DNA of 64,000 nucleotides from an uncultured Collinsella sp. (GTDB taxonomy: Bacteria > Actinomycetota > Coriobacteriia > Coriobacteriales > Coriobacteriaceae). This document shows, one piece after another, positions 18,013-26,775 of the stretch. Each line of letters begins with the position of its first letter. Position 1 is the stretch's first letter. The notes under the pieces are model-generated. The model saw nothing but the letters and a program-made list of their open reading frames with translations, had not been told where the DNA came from and did not search any database. Made by a program: the position numbers and the translations under genes. The stretch spans positions 62,001 through 126,000 of the forward strand of contig UQOY01000005.1 of assembly GCA_900542825.1 (NCBI GenBank), given 5' to 3'.

Positions 18013-19535
18013 TGGCGTTCGAGACCTTTGCCGTTCACGCTGCCTGTATCCGCGGCGTCGAGGCGATTCCCGTCACGGTCGAGGTATCGCTTGCGGGCGG
18101 CATCCCGGGCATCCAGATGCTCGGCATTCCGAGTATGGAGGTCATGGAGTCACGCGGGCGCATTCGCTGCGCGATGCGCTCTGCTGGATTCGAGATCCCG
18201 CGTTCGGGCATTACGGTCAATCTGGCGCCGGGCGATATCCGAAAGACTGGTAGCGGTTTTGACCTGCCGATAGCCATTGCGGTGCTTGCGGCCGACGGGC
18301 AGATTCCCCGCGACAATCTCGACCGTTGCCTCATTGCCGGCGAGCTCGGCTTGGATGGCACGGTGCTCCCCGTCAAGGGCGAAGTGGCGTTCCAGCTGCT
18401 GGCGCGCGACATGGGGCTGTCTTTTATCGCCGGCAGGTCCGACCAGCATGTTCCGCTGGCGGGTGTCGACTGCGGTTTTATCGATCATCTGTCGCAGCTT
18501 GCCCGCGGTATGGGTGAGGCGGCTCGGCACTATTTGGATTCTGAAGTGCTCGAGGCCACCTTTGAGCCCGAGCTCGATTATGCCGACGTGTTGGGGCAGG
18601 AGGTCGCCAAGCGCGGCATGGCGCTTGCGGCGGCAGGGGAGCTGGGTTTGCTTATGATCGGGTCTCCGGGATCGGGCAAGACCATGCTTGCGCGCCGCAT
18701 GACGGGGATCTTGCCCGAACTTTCCGTTGAGGATCAGCAGGAGGCGCTGTGCATCCACTCGGTCTTGGGTGAGAACATCGATGGCCTACTTGCGGGGCAT
18801 CGGCCGTTTCGAAGCCCCCATCACAGCATTTCGACAGCGGGCCTTATTGGCGGTGGGCGCCCGGTGCATCCGGGCGAGATCAGCCTTGCCCATGGCGGCG
18901 TGCTCTTTTTGGACGAGCTTGCCGAGTTTCCCACCGGTGTGCTGCAGACGCTTCGTCAGCCTATCGAGCGCGGCTATGTCAGGATCGTGCGGGTCGATGG
19001 CGCCTTTACGTTTCCTTCGCGCTTTCAGCTGCTTGCGGCGAGCAATCCCTGTCCCTGTGGCTTTTTGGGCGATCGCGAGGTTCCGTGTCGCTGCTCGGCG
19101 TCGATGGTCGAGCGTTACCGGTCCAAGCTGCGCGGTCCCTTGGCCGACCGCATCGACCTGATGATCGACGTGACTCGCCCCGATCCGCAGGTGATTATCG
19201 AGGGCGCCGAGGGCATGTCGTCGGCCGAGCTTCGCGACTACGTTGTCCGCGGTAGGGCTTTTCGTGCCTGGCGCGAGTCCCGTATGGACGATGCGGATGC
19301 CGAGGCCGAGGCTGACGAGCCCCGCTCTATCGATGGTGTTGTATCGACCTTTGCGCTCGATCAGGCGGCGGAAACGTGCGTACTTGGTCTGTCGAAGCGC
19401 ACGCATCTCACGGGGCGCGGCATCGTGCGCCTGGTGCGCATCGCGCGCACGATTGCCGATGTCGCCGAAAGCGAACGGGTGACGCAAGATCATGTGCTTG
19501 AGGCCGCGATGTATCAGGGGAGGAGGGATCAGTGA
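18012..19535 (+). CDS. comM: YifB/ComM-family Mg-chelatase-like AAA+ ATPase
   Basis: 507 residues. The N-terminal part (FAVHAACIRGVEAIPVTVEV, GIPGIQMLGIP, KTGSGFDLPIAIAVL) is a Lon-like fold. The AAA+ module has Walker A GSPGSGKTML at about residues 217-226, the FRSPHHSIS motif, Walker B GGVLFLDELAEF and a C-terminal Mg-chelatase-type domain. CPCGFLGD is present. ComM is a hexameric helicase that promotes branch migration during natural transformation in Proteobacteria. The 1-base overlap with the YraN gene and 1-base overlap with dprA indicate one operon. Confidence 0.92.
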   Translation: MAFETFAVHAACIRGVEAIPVTVEVSLAGGIPGIQMLGIPSMEVMESRGRIRCAMRSAGFEIPRSGITVNLAPGDIRKTGSGFDLPIAIAVLAADGQIPRDNLDRCLIAGELGLDGTVLPVKGEVAFQLLARDMGLSFIAGRSDQHVPLAGVDCGFIDHLSQLARGMGEAARHYLDSEVLEATFEPELDYADVLGQEVAKRGMALAAAGELGLLMIGSPGSGKTMLARRMTGILPELSVEDQQEALCIHSVLGENIDGLLAGHRPFRSPHHSISTAGLIGGGRPVHPGEISLAHGGVLFLDELAEFPTGVLQTLRQPIERGYVRIVRVDGAFTFPSRFQLLAASNPCPCGFLGDREVPCRCSASMVERYRSKLRGPLADRIDLMIDVTRPDPQVIIEGAEGMSSAELRDYVVRGRAFRAWRESRMDDADAEAEADEPRSIDGVVSTFALDQAAETCVLGLSKRTHLTGRGIVRLVRIARTIADVAESERVTQDHVLEAAMYQGRRDQ

Positions 19536-20467
19536 TGGGTGAGGAGATTTTTGAGCTGCATCCCGGTGATGCGTTGTATCCAGATACCGTTTTGGAGCTC
19601 TCTGATGTACCCCAGACGCTGTTCGTGCGTGGCGACCCGGAGGTGCTCTCGACGCCGGCGCTCTCCATCATCGGCGCTCGCAAGGCCTCGCCGTACGGCC
19701 TTGCCGTGGCAGAACTGGCCGCGAAAGTTGCGGTCGAGGCGGGGGTGACGGTGGTCTCGGGCGGCGCGGTCGGCTGCGACCAGGCCTCGGGTTGGGCTGC
19801 GGTCAACGCCGGTGGCAGGCACGTCGTGGTGTTGGGTACGGGCGCCGACGTGGTCTACCCGCGCTCGAGTGCGGGGCTCATCGCGCGCACGATAGATACG
19901 GGCGGCGCGATCGTGTCCATTTCGCCTTGGGGTATGGGGCCTCGTAAGTTTGCCTTTCCGCGGCGTAACCGGGTGATCGCCGCGCTTTCGCAGGCGCTCT
20001 TCGTGTCGGAGGCCGGCATGCCATCGGGCACGTTCTCGACGGCGGAGGCCGCTATGGACCTGGGGCGCGAACTTCTTGCCGTGCCGGGTTCGATTTTGTC
20101 ACCCGAGTCGCGCGGTACCAACTACCTCATTGCCAACGGGGCCTGCTGCATTATTGACGAGGAGTCAATCGAGATGGCCATCTCGCGAATCTACGGCACC
20201 CTGCGCTATTCGCGTCCTGATGCACCCGGTATCGCAGATCTGGACCCCACGCAGCAGGCCGTGATGCATGCGCTCATCGCCTCGCCGCTCAAGGTCGACG
20301 ACATCGCGGCACTCGTCTCGCTCGATGCCGTCGGCGTGCTCAAACTTCTGGGATCGCTCGAACTTGAGGGCCTCATCGAGCGCATGATGGATGGAAGGTA
20401 TGCGCCCTCCAAGTTTGCCCTTCACGCCCAGACGCCCTTCGGTCACAATGGAAAACGTGTCAATTAG
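19535..20467 (+). CDS. dprA: DNA-processing protein DprA
   Basis: DprA binds incoming single-stranded DNA and loads RecA during transformation. The Rossmann-like core is seen as LSIIGARKASPYGL, VVSGGAVGCDQASG, VVLGTGADVVYP, FPRRNRVIAALSQAL and the final EAMDLGRELLAVPGS type block. A C-terminal winged-helix-like region (residues about 240-300) is present. It is 310 residues from ATG 19535, or 311 from GTG 19532; AGGAGGG at 19521 fits both. It overlaps comM by 1 base. topA, often downstream of dprA in Gram-positive bacteria, is absent here. Confidence 0.93.
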   Translation: MGEEIFELHPGDALYPDTVLELSDVPQTLFVRGDPEVLSTPALSIIGARKASPYGLAVAELAAKVAVEAGVTVVSGGAVGCDQASGWAAVNAGGRHVVVLGTGADVVYPRSSAGLIARTIDTGGAIVSISPWGMGPRKFAFPRRNRVIAALSQALFVSEAGMPSGTFSTAEAAMDLGRELLAVPGSILSPESRGTNYLIANGACCIIDEESIEMAISRIYGTLRYSRPDAPGIADLDPTQQAVMHALIASPLKVDDIAALVSLDAVGVLKLLGSLELEGLIERMMDGRYAPSKFALHAQTPFGHNGKRVN

Positions 20468-20481
20468 AAAGGTGTTTGCAG

Positions 20482-21819
20482 ATGCTGTTTGATCAGGTGA
20501 CGGTTATCGGTGGCGGTCTGGCGGGATCGGAATGTGCGATTCAGCTGGCAGATCGCGGGTTCGCCGTAAAGCTGTGCGAGATGCGCCCGCAGGTGAGCTC
20601 TCCTGCCCACCATACCGATCACTTGGCGGAGCTCGTCTGCTCCAATTCGTTTAAGTCGACCCGTCCCGATTCCGCCGCCGGCCTGCTGAAGGCCGAGCTC
20701 GAGCGTATGGGCTCGGTTTTGCTCGACTGTGCTCATCGCGCCGCCGTTCCTGCCGGCGGCGCCCTGGCAGTCGACCGCGTCAAGTTTTCCGAGCTCGTCG
20801 AGGCCGAGGTTGCCGCCCGCCCCAATATCGAGGTCGTCCACGGTGAGGTCACCCAGATCCCCGAGGGCCATGTGGTTATCGCCGCGGGCCCCTTGTGCTC
20901 GCCGGCATTGAGCGAGGAGGTCATGAAGCTCGTCGGTGGTGACGCCCTGGCGTTCTTTGACGCGGCCGCCCCGATTGTCGATGCCTCGACGCTTGATATG
21001 GACGTGCTGTTCTCGCAGTCGCGCTACGAGGAGCAGGGGAGTGGAGACTATCTCAATGCCCCGCTCAATAAGGAAGAGTACGAGGCCTTTATCGAGGCGC
21101 TCACAACGGCCGATCGCGTGGTGCTCAAGGATTTTGAGGGCGGGGACCTGTTCCAGGCCTGCCAGCCTGCAGAGGAGGTTGCGCGTACGGGTAAGGATGC
21201 CATCCGTTTTGGTGCCATGAAGCCCGTCGGGCTCACCGACCCGCGCACCGGTCGCCGTCCCTGGGCGGCGATTCAGCTGCGCGCCGAGAACAAGGAGAAG
21301 ACGGCCTATAACCTGGTTGGTTTCCAGACCAATCTGACCTTCGGCGAACAGAAGCGCGTCTTCCATATGGTTCCCGGCCTGGAGAACGCCGAGTTCTTCC
21401 GCTACGGCGTCATGCACCGCAACACCTTTGTCGATGCGCCGCACGTGCTCGATGCCACTTTTGCCGTTCCCGGCACGAGCGTGCGTCTTGCCGGCCAGAT
21501 TACCGGTACCGAGGGGTACATGGAGGCCGTGGCGACGGGTCTGCTCGCCGCGCTCAACACCTATGCCGAGGCTATCGGTGCCGCGGGCGTCGAGCTGCCG
21601 CGCGTGGGCGCCCTAGGCTCGCTCGTGGGGTATGCGACCGATCCGGCTACGGTGGGCTACCAGCCCATGCACGTCAACTTTGGTCTTGTGCCGCCGCTCG
21701 AGGACGGCAAGCGCCGCAGCAAGCGCGATCGTTACCAGGCCTACGCGGACCGCGCCCTCAAGGCCCTGGACGCCTATCTCGAAACGCGTTCCGATCTGTT
21801 TGGAGGCGAGAGGTCATAG
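20482..21819 (+). CDS. trmFO: Methylenetetrahydrofolate-tRNA-(uracil54-C5)-methyltransferase TrmFO
   Basis: Folate- and FAD-dependent enzyme that makes ribothymidine at tRNA position 54. The FAD-binding VTVIGGGLAGSECA lies at residues 7-20. Catalytic-site blocks LVCSNSFKST and the later GFQTNLTFGEQKRVFHMVPG (shortened: GFQTNLTFGEQ) are typical. Length is 445 residues. I chose ATG 20482 with AAAGG 9 bases upstream over TTG 20476. Its stop overlaps the apparent start region of xerC. Confidence 0.96.
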   Translation: MLFDQVTVIGGGLAGSECAIQLADRGFAVKLCEMRPQVSSPAHHTDHLAELVCSNSFKSTRPDSAAGLLKAELERMGSVLLDCAHRAAVPAGGALAVDRVKFSELVEAEVAARPNIEVVHGEVTQIPEGHVVIAAGPLCSPALSEEVMKLVGGDALAFFDAAAPIVDASTLDMDVLFSQSRYEEQGSGDYLNAPLNKEEYEAFIEALTTADRVVLKDFEGGDLFQACQPAEEVARTGKDAIRFGAMKPVGLTDPRTGRRPWAAIQLRAENKEKTAYNLVGFQTNLTFGEQKRVFHMVPGLENAEFFRYGVMHRNTFVDAPHVLDATFAVPGTSVRLAGQITGTEGYMEAVATGLLAALNTYAEAIGAAGVELPRVGALGSLVGYATDPATVGYQPMHVNFGLVPPLEDGKRRSKRDRYQAYADRALKALDAYLETRSDLFGGERS

Positions 21820-22736
21820 CTTTTGACCTGTACGATGCCGTCGACTCGTTCATTGCCTACATTGCACGCGTCGAAGGACTCGCCCCCAATACAGTAACAG
21901 CCTACGCCTCGCGGCTCGAGCGCTTCGCCGCATGGTGCGACCGCGAGGGCATCGACGCTCGCGCCGCTGACGTACGGACCGTTCGCTCCTATTTGGCCGA
22001 GCTGTCGCGTGGCCAGGTGGCGGCTCGGACCCTTGCGGCACACCTGTCTGCCATTCGCTCGCTCTATCGGTGGATGGCTGCCGAGGGAATCGTTGAGGGC
22101 GATGCGGTCTCGGCCATATCCTCGCCCAAGTTGCCGCGCGATCTTCCCGGCGTGTTGACAACCCGGCAAGTCGAGTCGTTGCTCAAGACCCCCGACACCT
22201 CGACGCCTGCAGGGCTGCGCGATGCGGCGATGCTCGAGCTGCTCTATGCCTCCGGCGCACGAATCTCGGAGCTCGCGGCGCTCAACGTGGAGTCTATTGG
22301 TTGGTCCGAGCGAACGCTGCGACTTTGGGGCAAGGGGAGCAAGGAGCGTATCGTGCCCCTGTATCGGCGCGCTCTCGAGGCTACCCGCCGCTATATTGAG
22401 GAAGGGAGGCCGCAGCTGCTTGCACAGGCAAAGCGCGGCGACGGTCCGAACGGCGTTCATCCGCTGTTTATCTCGGCGCGCGGAAACCGCATGAGTGCCG
22501 CCATGCTCAGAAGGCGGTTCCACATGCTTGCGGCACTTGCCGGCATTCCTGCCGACATCGCCCCGCATGCGATGCGCCACACCTTTGCGACCGACCTGCT
22601 CGAGGGCGGCGCGGATCTGCGCTCGGTTCAGGAGCTGCTGGGGCATGCGAGCTTGTCCACGACGCAGATCTATACGCACCTCACACCCGACCGACTCAAG
22701 CGCGCCGTGAGTCAGGCACACCCTCGCGGCGAGTAG
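21816..22736 (+). CDS. xerC: Tyrosine recombinase XerC-type, with non-standard start codon
   Basis: Site-specific recombinase that resolves chromosome dimers. The N-terminal SAM-like core-binding domain (VDSFIAYIARVEGLAPNTVTAY, shortened: VDSFIAYIARVEG) and the full catalytic set are present: Arg in GARISEL, Lys in GKGSKER, His-x-x-Arg in HAMRHTF, His in LLGHASL and nucleophile Tyr in TQIYTHL. The first in-frame ATG/GTG/TTG is TTG 21993, which would cut off most of the N-terminal domain. ATA 21816 is the best-placed initiator: GGAGG lies 9 bases upstream, it overlaps the trmFO stop (ATAG), and it gives 306 residues, the normal length. CTG 21828 is the alternative. The trmFO-xerC order matches Firmicutes. 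Confidence 0.88.
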   Translation: MAFDLYDAVDSFIAYIARVEGLAPNTVTAYASRLERFAAWCDREGIDARAADVRTVRSYLAELSRGQVAARTLAAHLSAIRSLYRWMAAEGIVEGDAVSAISSPKLPRDLPGVLTTRQVESLLKTPDTSTPAGLRDAAMLELLYASGARISELAALNVESIGWSERTLRLWGKGSKERIVPLYRRALEATRRYIEEGRPQLLAQAKRGDGPNGVHPLFISARGNRMSAAMLRRRFHMLAALAGIPADIAPHAMRHTFATDLLEGGADLRSVQELLGHASLSTTQIYTHLTPDRLKRAVSQAHPRGE

Positions 22737-22784
22737 GAGAAGGGCCTCCCGCGCCGCGGCGAGGTGTGTGGTTTTGATTGCGGG

Positions 22785-22813
22785 TTGGCAGGAAGAGGCA
22801 ATCCTGCTATCAT
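22785..22813 (+). promoter_or_regulatory. Promoter of the rpsB-tsf operon
   Basis: TTGGCA at 22785-22790 and TATCAT at 22808-22813 are spaced by exactly 17 bases. The transcript would carry a leader of about 135 bases. Confidence 0.75.
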
Positions 22814-22820
22814 TCATCGG

Positions 22821-22954
22821 GTTGCTTCACGGCAACAGGTTTTTATCACGCACGCGCGGCTACTTCATACCGTGGTGCCCGGGCTTTGGTAGCACATGTC
22901 CGGGTTGGTTTTGGAGGATGACCCCGCGCGGAGGCAAACCACAGGAGGTTTAAT
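22821..22954 (+). promoter_or_regulatory. 5' leader of rpsB
   Basis: The leader contains a small hairpin (GTTGC 22821-22825 with GCAAC 22832-22836) followed by AGGTTTTTATC, which resembles a weak attenuator, then an unstructured GC-rich stretch and a strong AGGAGG before ATG 22955. Autoregulation of rpsB by S2 is known in Proteobacteria; whether it occurs here is inference. Confidence 0.35.
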
Positions 22955-23683
22955 ATGGCTACCAAGATTAATATCCGCACCCTGCTCGAGGCCGGCTGCC
23001 ACTTCGGTCACCAGACCCGTCGCTGGAACCCTAAGATGAAGCCGTTCATCTTCGGTGAGCGCAACGGCATCTACATTCTCGACCTCAAGCAGACCATCCT
23101 TGACGCCGACCAGGCCTACACCTTCGTCAAGAACGTCGCCAAGGGCGGCAACGTGCTGTTCGTCGGCACCAAGAAGCAGGCTCAGGAGGCCGTCAAGAAC
23201 GCTGCTGAGCGCGCCAACATGCCTTACATCAACCAGCGTTGGCTCGGCGGCATGCTGACCAACTTCGTCACCATCCGCTCCCGCATCAACCGCATGGAGG
23301 AGCTCGAGGCCATGGTCGAGGACGGTCGCATGGCAGTGCTGCCCAAGAAGGAGCAGGCAGTGCTCGGCAAGGAGCTCGCTAAGCTCCAGACCAACCTCGG
23401 TGGCGCCCGCGATATGAAGGGTCTGCCCCAGGCTCTCTTCGTCATCGACACCAAGCGCGAGGAGAACGCCATCAAGGAGGCCCAGCGCCTGAACATCCCC
23501 GTCGTCGCTCTGATCGACACCAACTCCGATCCCGACGAGGTCGAGTACGGCATCCCCTGCAACGATGACGCCATCTCCGCTGTCACCCTTATGTGCGAGC
23601 TCATGGCCGACGCCTGCCTCGCTGGCTCCGGCAAGGAGCAGGTCTCCGAGGCCGAGATGGCCGCCGAGCCCAAGGCCGAGTAA
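22955..23683 (+). CDS. rpsB: 30S ribosomal protein S2
   Basis: S2 is a late-assembling 30S protein. The blocks RTLLEAGCHFGHQTRRWNPK, FGERNGIYILDL, KNAAERANMPYINQRWLGG and PVVALIDTNSDPDEVEYGIP are conserved. Length is 242 residues. ATG 22955 has AGGAGG 7 bases upstream. It is followed by tsf in the normal order. Confidence 0.98.
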   Translation: MATKINIRTLLEAGCHFGHQTRRWNPKMKPFIFGERNGIYILDLKQTILDADQAYTFVKNVAKGGNVLFVGTKKQAQEAVKNAAERANMPYINQRWLGGMLTNFVTIRSRINRMEELEAMVEDGRMAVLPKKEQAVLGKELAKLQTNLGGARDMKGLPQALFVIDTKREENAIKEAQRLNIPVVALIDTNSDPDEVEYGIPCNDDAISAVTLMCELMADACLAGSGKEQVSEAEMAAEPKAE

Positions 23684-23728
23684 ATCAGTCCTATTTAAGT
23701 CTTTTTCATCTCTTTGAAAGGAACCACA

Positions 23729-24598
23729 ATGGCCCAGATTACTGCCGCTATGGTCAAGCAGCTCCGCGAGATGACCGACTCCCCGATGATGGAGTGCAAG
23801 AAGGCTCTCGTCGAGGCTGACGGCGACATGGACGTCGCTGTTGACGTTCTGCGCAAGAACGGCCTCGCCAAGGCTGCCAAGAAGGCTGGCCGTGAGACCA
23901 ACGAGGGCGCTGTCGCCGCGTTCGTCTCCGAGGACGGCAAGTCCGGTGCTCTGCTCGAGCTCTCCTGCGAGACCGACTTCGTCGGCTCCAACGCCAAGTT
24001 CACCGGCTTTGCTTCCAAGGTCGCTGAGGTTGTCGCCACCACCGAGCCGGCTGACGTCGATGCTCTGCTCGAGAAGCCGATGGGCGAGGAGACCGTTTCC
24101 TCCGAGCTCACCGAGATGATTCACATCATGGGCGAGAACATGAAGATTGCTCGTTTCTCCGCCCGCAAGGCCGAGAACGGCGCTCTCGCTTCTTACATCC
24201 ACATGGGTGGTAAGATCGGCGTTCTCGTCGAGTTCGCTTTCGAGAAGGCCGAGACCGCTCAGGCTGACTCCTTCAAGACCTTCGCTCACGACGTCGCCCT
24301 TCAGGTTGCCGCCGTCGCCCCGATTTGCGCTACCCGCGATCAGGTTCCGGCCGAGACCGTCGAGCACGAGAAGGAGATTTACATGGCTCAGGCTGCCGAG
24401 TCCGGCAAGCCCGAGGCTATCCAGGAGAAGATGGCTGTTGGCCGTCTGGAGAAGTTCTACAAGCAGTCCGTGCTCACCGAGCAGGAGTTCATCAAGGACA
24501 GCTCCCTCACCATCAAGAAGTACGCTGAGCAGGTTTCCAAGGAGCTCGGCGATACCATTACCGTTGTTGCCTTCGACCGTCTGGTCCGTGGCGAGTAA
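23729..24598 (+). CDS. tsf: Elongation factor Ts
   Basis: EF-Ts recycles EF-Tu by nucleotide exchange. The N-terminal UBA-like domain (VKQLREMTDSPMMECKKAL), then NEGAVAAFV, LLELSCETDFVGSN (contact region for EF-Tu) and the C-terminal KFYKQSVLTEQEFIKD are characteristic. It is 289 residues from ATG 23729, which has GAAAGGAA upstream; the alternative TTG 23714 lies before that site. A strong terminator follows. Confidence 0.98.
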   Translation: MAQITAAMVKQLREMTDSPMMECKKALVEADGDMDVAVDVLRKNGLAKAAKKAGRETNEGAVAAFVSEDGKSGALLELSCETDFVGSNAKFTGFASKVAEVVATTEPADVDALLEKPMGEETVSSELTEMIHIMGENMKIARFSARKAENGALASYIHMGGKIGVLVEFAFEKAETAQADSFKTFAHDVALQVAAVAPICATRDQVPAETVEHEKEIYMAQAAESGKPEAIQEKMAVGRLEKFYKQSVLTEQEFIKDSSLTIKKYAEQVSKELGDTITVVAFDRLVRGE

Positions 24599-24622
24599 AT
24601 AAGCTCTTGTAGCTGGTAATGA

Positions 24623-24656
24623 GCAGGCTGTGGGTTTTACTCACAGCCTGCTTTTT
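24623..24656 (+). terminator. Rho-independent terminator after tsf
   Basis: A perfect 10-bp stem (24623-24632 with 24642-24651) is followed by TTTTT. Confidence 0.94.
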
Positions 24657-24680
24657 CATGGCTCTTATCAGAGCCTTTGC

Positions 24681-24686
24681 TATCAT
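24681..24686 (+). promoter_or_regulatory. Candidate -10 box of the pyrH operon
   Basis: TATCAT lies between the tsf terminator and pyrH, 30 bases before the start codon. The -35 is poor. A promoter is expected here because the preceding terminator is strong. Confidence 0.4.
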
Positions 24687-24715
24687 ATTGAGAGTCTAAT
24701 TAAAGGAGGATCGCT

Positions 24716-25438
24716 TTGTCCGACATCCGATATAAACGCGTGCTTCTTAAGCTTTCCGGCGAAGCACTGATGGGGGATGGCCAATATGGCATCGACCCCA
24801 AGATTACCGATCATCTTGCCAAGCAGGTCAAGGAGCTGCTCGCCGTTGGTCACGAGGTCGGCGTCGTTGTCGGCGGCGGCAACATTTTCCGTGGCATGGC
24901 CGGCGCTGCCGGTGGTATGGAGCGTGCCCAGGCCGACTACATGGGCATGCTTGCAACCGTAATGAATGCGCTCGCCCTGCAGGATGCCTTCGAGCATAAC
25001 GATGTTCCCTGCCGCGTGATGAGCGCTATCCAGATGAACGAGATCTGCGAGCCCTATATTCGCCGTCGCGCCATCAACCACCTTTCCAAGGGCAATGTCG
25101 TTATTTTTGCCGCCGGTTCGGGCAATCCGTACTTTACGACTGACACCGCCGCGGCTCTTCGTGCCTGCGAGATCGGTGCCGAGATTCTGATTAAGGCCAC
25201 CAAGGTTGACGGCATCTACGACAAGGATCCTGTCAAGTGCGCCGATGCCGTCCGTTTTGACAAGATTACCTATCACGAGGTTCTCGTCCGCGGTCTGCAG
25301 GTTATGGATTCCACGGCCACGGCGCTGTGCCAGGATAATCGTATGCCGATTTTGGTCCTCAACATCGATGGCGAGGACACCGTCAAGCGCGCGCTTTCGG
25401 GTGAGCCCGTCGGCACGCTCGTCTATCAGGAGGATTAA
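24716..25438 (+). CDS. pyrH: Uridylate kinase
   Basis: Phosphorylates UMP to UDP; hexameric and allosterically controlled by GTP and UTP in most bacteria. RVLLKLSGEALMG, VVVGGGNIFRGMAG, PYFTTDTAAALRACEI and KATKVDGIYDKDP are the amino-acid-kinase family motifs. Length is 240 residues. The start is TTG 24716 with AAAGGAGG 6 bases upstream. frr follows after 2 bases. Confidence 0.97.
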   Translation: MSDIRYKRVLLKLSGEALMGDGQYGIDPKITDHLAKQVKELLAVGHEVGVVVGGGNIFRGMAGAAGGMERAQADYMGMLATVMNALALQDAFEHNDVPCRVMSAIQMNEICEPYIRRRAINHLSKGNVVIFAAGSGNPYFTTDTAAALRACEIGAEILIKATKVDGIYDKDPVKCADAVRFDKITYHEVLVRGLQVMDSTATALCQDNRMPILVLNIDGEDTVKRALSGEPVGTLVYQED

Positions 25439-25440
25439 GC

Positions 25441-25977
25441 ATGGCAGAGAACATCACCGCCCACATGGATAAGTCGCTCGAGTCCCTCAAGCACAACTTC
25501 TCCAAGGTTCGCACGGGCCGCGCCAACGCTAACATTCTGTCCGACATTTCGGTCGATTACTACGGTGTTCCCACGCCGGTTACCCAGGTTGCCGCCGTTA
25601 AGACTCCCGAGGCCCACATGCTGCTCATCGAGCCCTGGGACAAGGCGCTCGTCAATGCAATTGTGAAGGCTATCAGCGCTTCCGATCTGGGCATTACTCC
25701 CAACTCTGACGGTACCGTCGTGCGCCTGCCGTTCCCGGCTCCCACCGAGGAGCGTCGTCGCGAGCTCGTTAAGGAGTGCCGCGAGTATGCCGAGCAGGCC
25801 AAGGTTTCCATTCGTAACATCCGTCGTGACTTTAACAACAAGCTCGAGCGCGACGAAGAGCTCACCGAGGACGATGTCCGTCGCGAGCAGGCCAAGGTCC
25901 AGAAGCATACCGATGAGTATGTTGCCAAGGTCGAGGAGCTTCTGAAGGAAAAAGAAGCCGAGGTCATGGAGATCTAA
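25441..25977 (+). CDS. frr: Ribosome recycling factor
   Basis: RRF splits post-termination ribosomes with EF-G. KVRTGRANANILSDISVDYYG, the downstream PWDKALVNAIVKAI and SDLGITPNSDGTVVRLPFP are conserved. It is 178 residues, slightly shorter than the usual 185, with the loss at the N-terminus. AGGAGG overlaps the pyrH stop. uppS starts 1 base after its stop. Confidence 0.97.
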   Translation: MAENITAHMDKSLESLKHNFSKVRTGRANANILSDISVDYYGVPTPVTQVAAVKTPEAHMLLIEPWDKALVNAIVKAISASDLGITPNSDGTVVRLPFPAPTEERRRELVKECREYAEQAKVSIRNIRRDFNNKLERDEELTEDDVRREQAKVQKHTDEYVAKVEELLKEKEAEVMEI

Positions 25978-25978
25978 G

Positions 25979-26773
25979 GTGCAATACGACGAGAACAAAC
26001 TGGTCGAGTACTTTGCCGACGCCCCCGCGGGCGTCGGTTTTTCCGACCTTGACCTCAATAAGATCCCGCATCATATTTCGTGCATTATGGACGGTAACGG
26101 TCGCTGGGCCACGGCGCGCGGTCTTGCCCGCACCGAGGGCCACAAGGCCGGTATCGTCTCACTGCGCGAGATTATTACCGCATGCGTGCGCTTGGGCGTC
26201 GACGTCCTTTCGGCTTATGCGTTTTCCACCGAAAACTGGAATCGTCCGCAGCACGAGGTCAACGTTTTGATGCATTTGTTTGCCAAGACGTTTATCGATG
26301 AGCTGCCGCTGCTTAAGCGCGAAAACGTTCGCGTTGTCTTTTTGGGCGATATTTCCGCATTGCCCAAAAAGACCCGCGATGTCTTTGAGCGAGGTCTTGC
26401 CGAGTGTGCCGACCACACCGGCATGACGCTGGCGCTTGCCGTCAACTACGGCGCCCGTGCCGAGATCACCCGTGCTGTCCGTCAGATTGCGATCGATGCC
26501 GCTGCTGGAAAGATCGATCCCGCCGCTATCGACGATGATATGGTTGCTTCGCATCTGTACACCGCCGGACTGCCCGATCCGGAGCTTGTGATTCGCACCT
26601 CCGGCGAGCTTCGTCTTTCGAACTATCTGCTGTGGCAGGTTGCCTATTCCGAGTTTTATGTCACCGATACCTATTGGCCCGACTTTGATCGTTGGGGTCT
26701 TGTCAACGCCATTTTGGCCTATCAAGGCCGCGACCGTAGGTTTGGTGGACTGAGCAAGACCGAGGAGGCTTAA
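25979..26773 (+). CDS. uppS: Undecaprenyl diphosphate synthase (isoprenyl transferase)
   Basis: Cis-prenyltransferase that makes the C55 lipid carrier of cell-wall synthesis. The signature HHISCIMDGNGRWATARGL (catalytic Asp at about residue 38), the ENWNRP motif and the C-terminal LVIRTSGELRLSNYLLWQ and YSEFYVTDTYWPDF are intact. Length is 264 residues. The start is GTG 25979 with ATGGAGA upstream. Chain length (C55 or shorter) cannot be read from sequence. Confidence 0.95.
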   Translation: MQYDENKLVEYFADAPAGVGFSDLDLNKIPHHISCIMDGNGRWATARGLARTEGHKAGIVSLREIITACVRLGVDVLSAYAFSTENWNRPQHEVNVLMHLFAKTFIDELPLLKRENVRVVFLGDISALPKKTRDVFERGLAECADHTGMTLALAVNYGARAEITRAVRQIAIDAAAGKIDPAAIDDDMVASHLYTAGLPDPELVIRTSGELRLSNYLLWQVAYSEFYVTDTYWPDFDRWGLVNAILAYQGRDRRFGGLSKTEEA

Positions 26774-26775
26774 TC

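Noticed and set aside
21816..22736. Integrase of a mobile element
   Set aside because: The recombinase sits in the conserved trmFO-xerC order among housekeeping genes, with no attachment-site repeats or phage genes.
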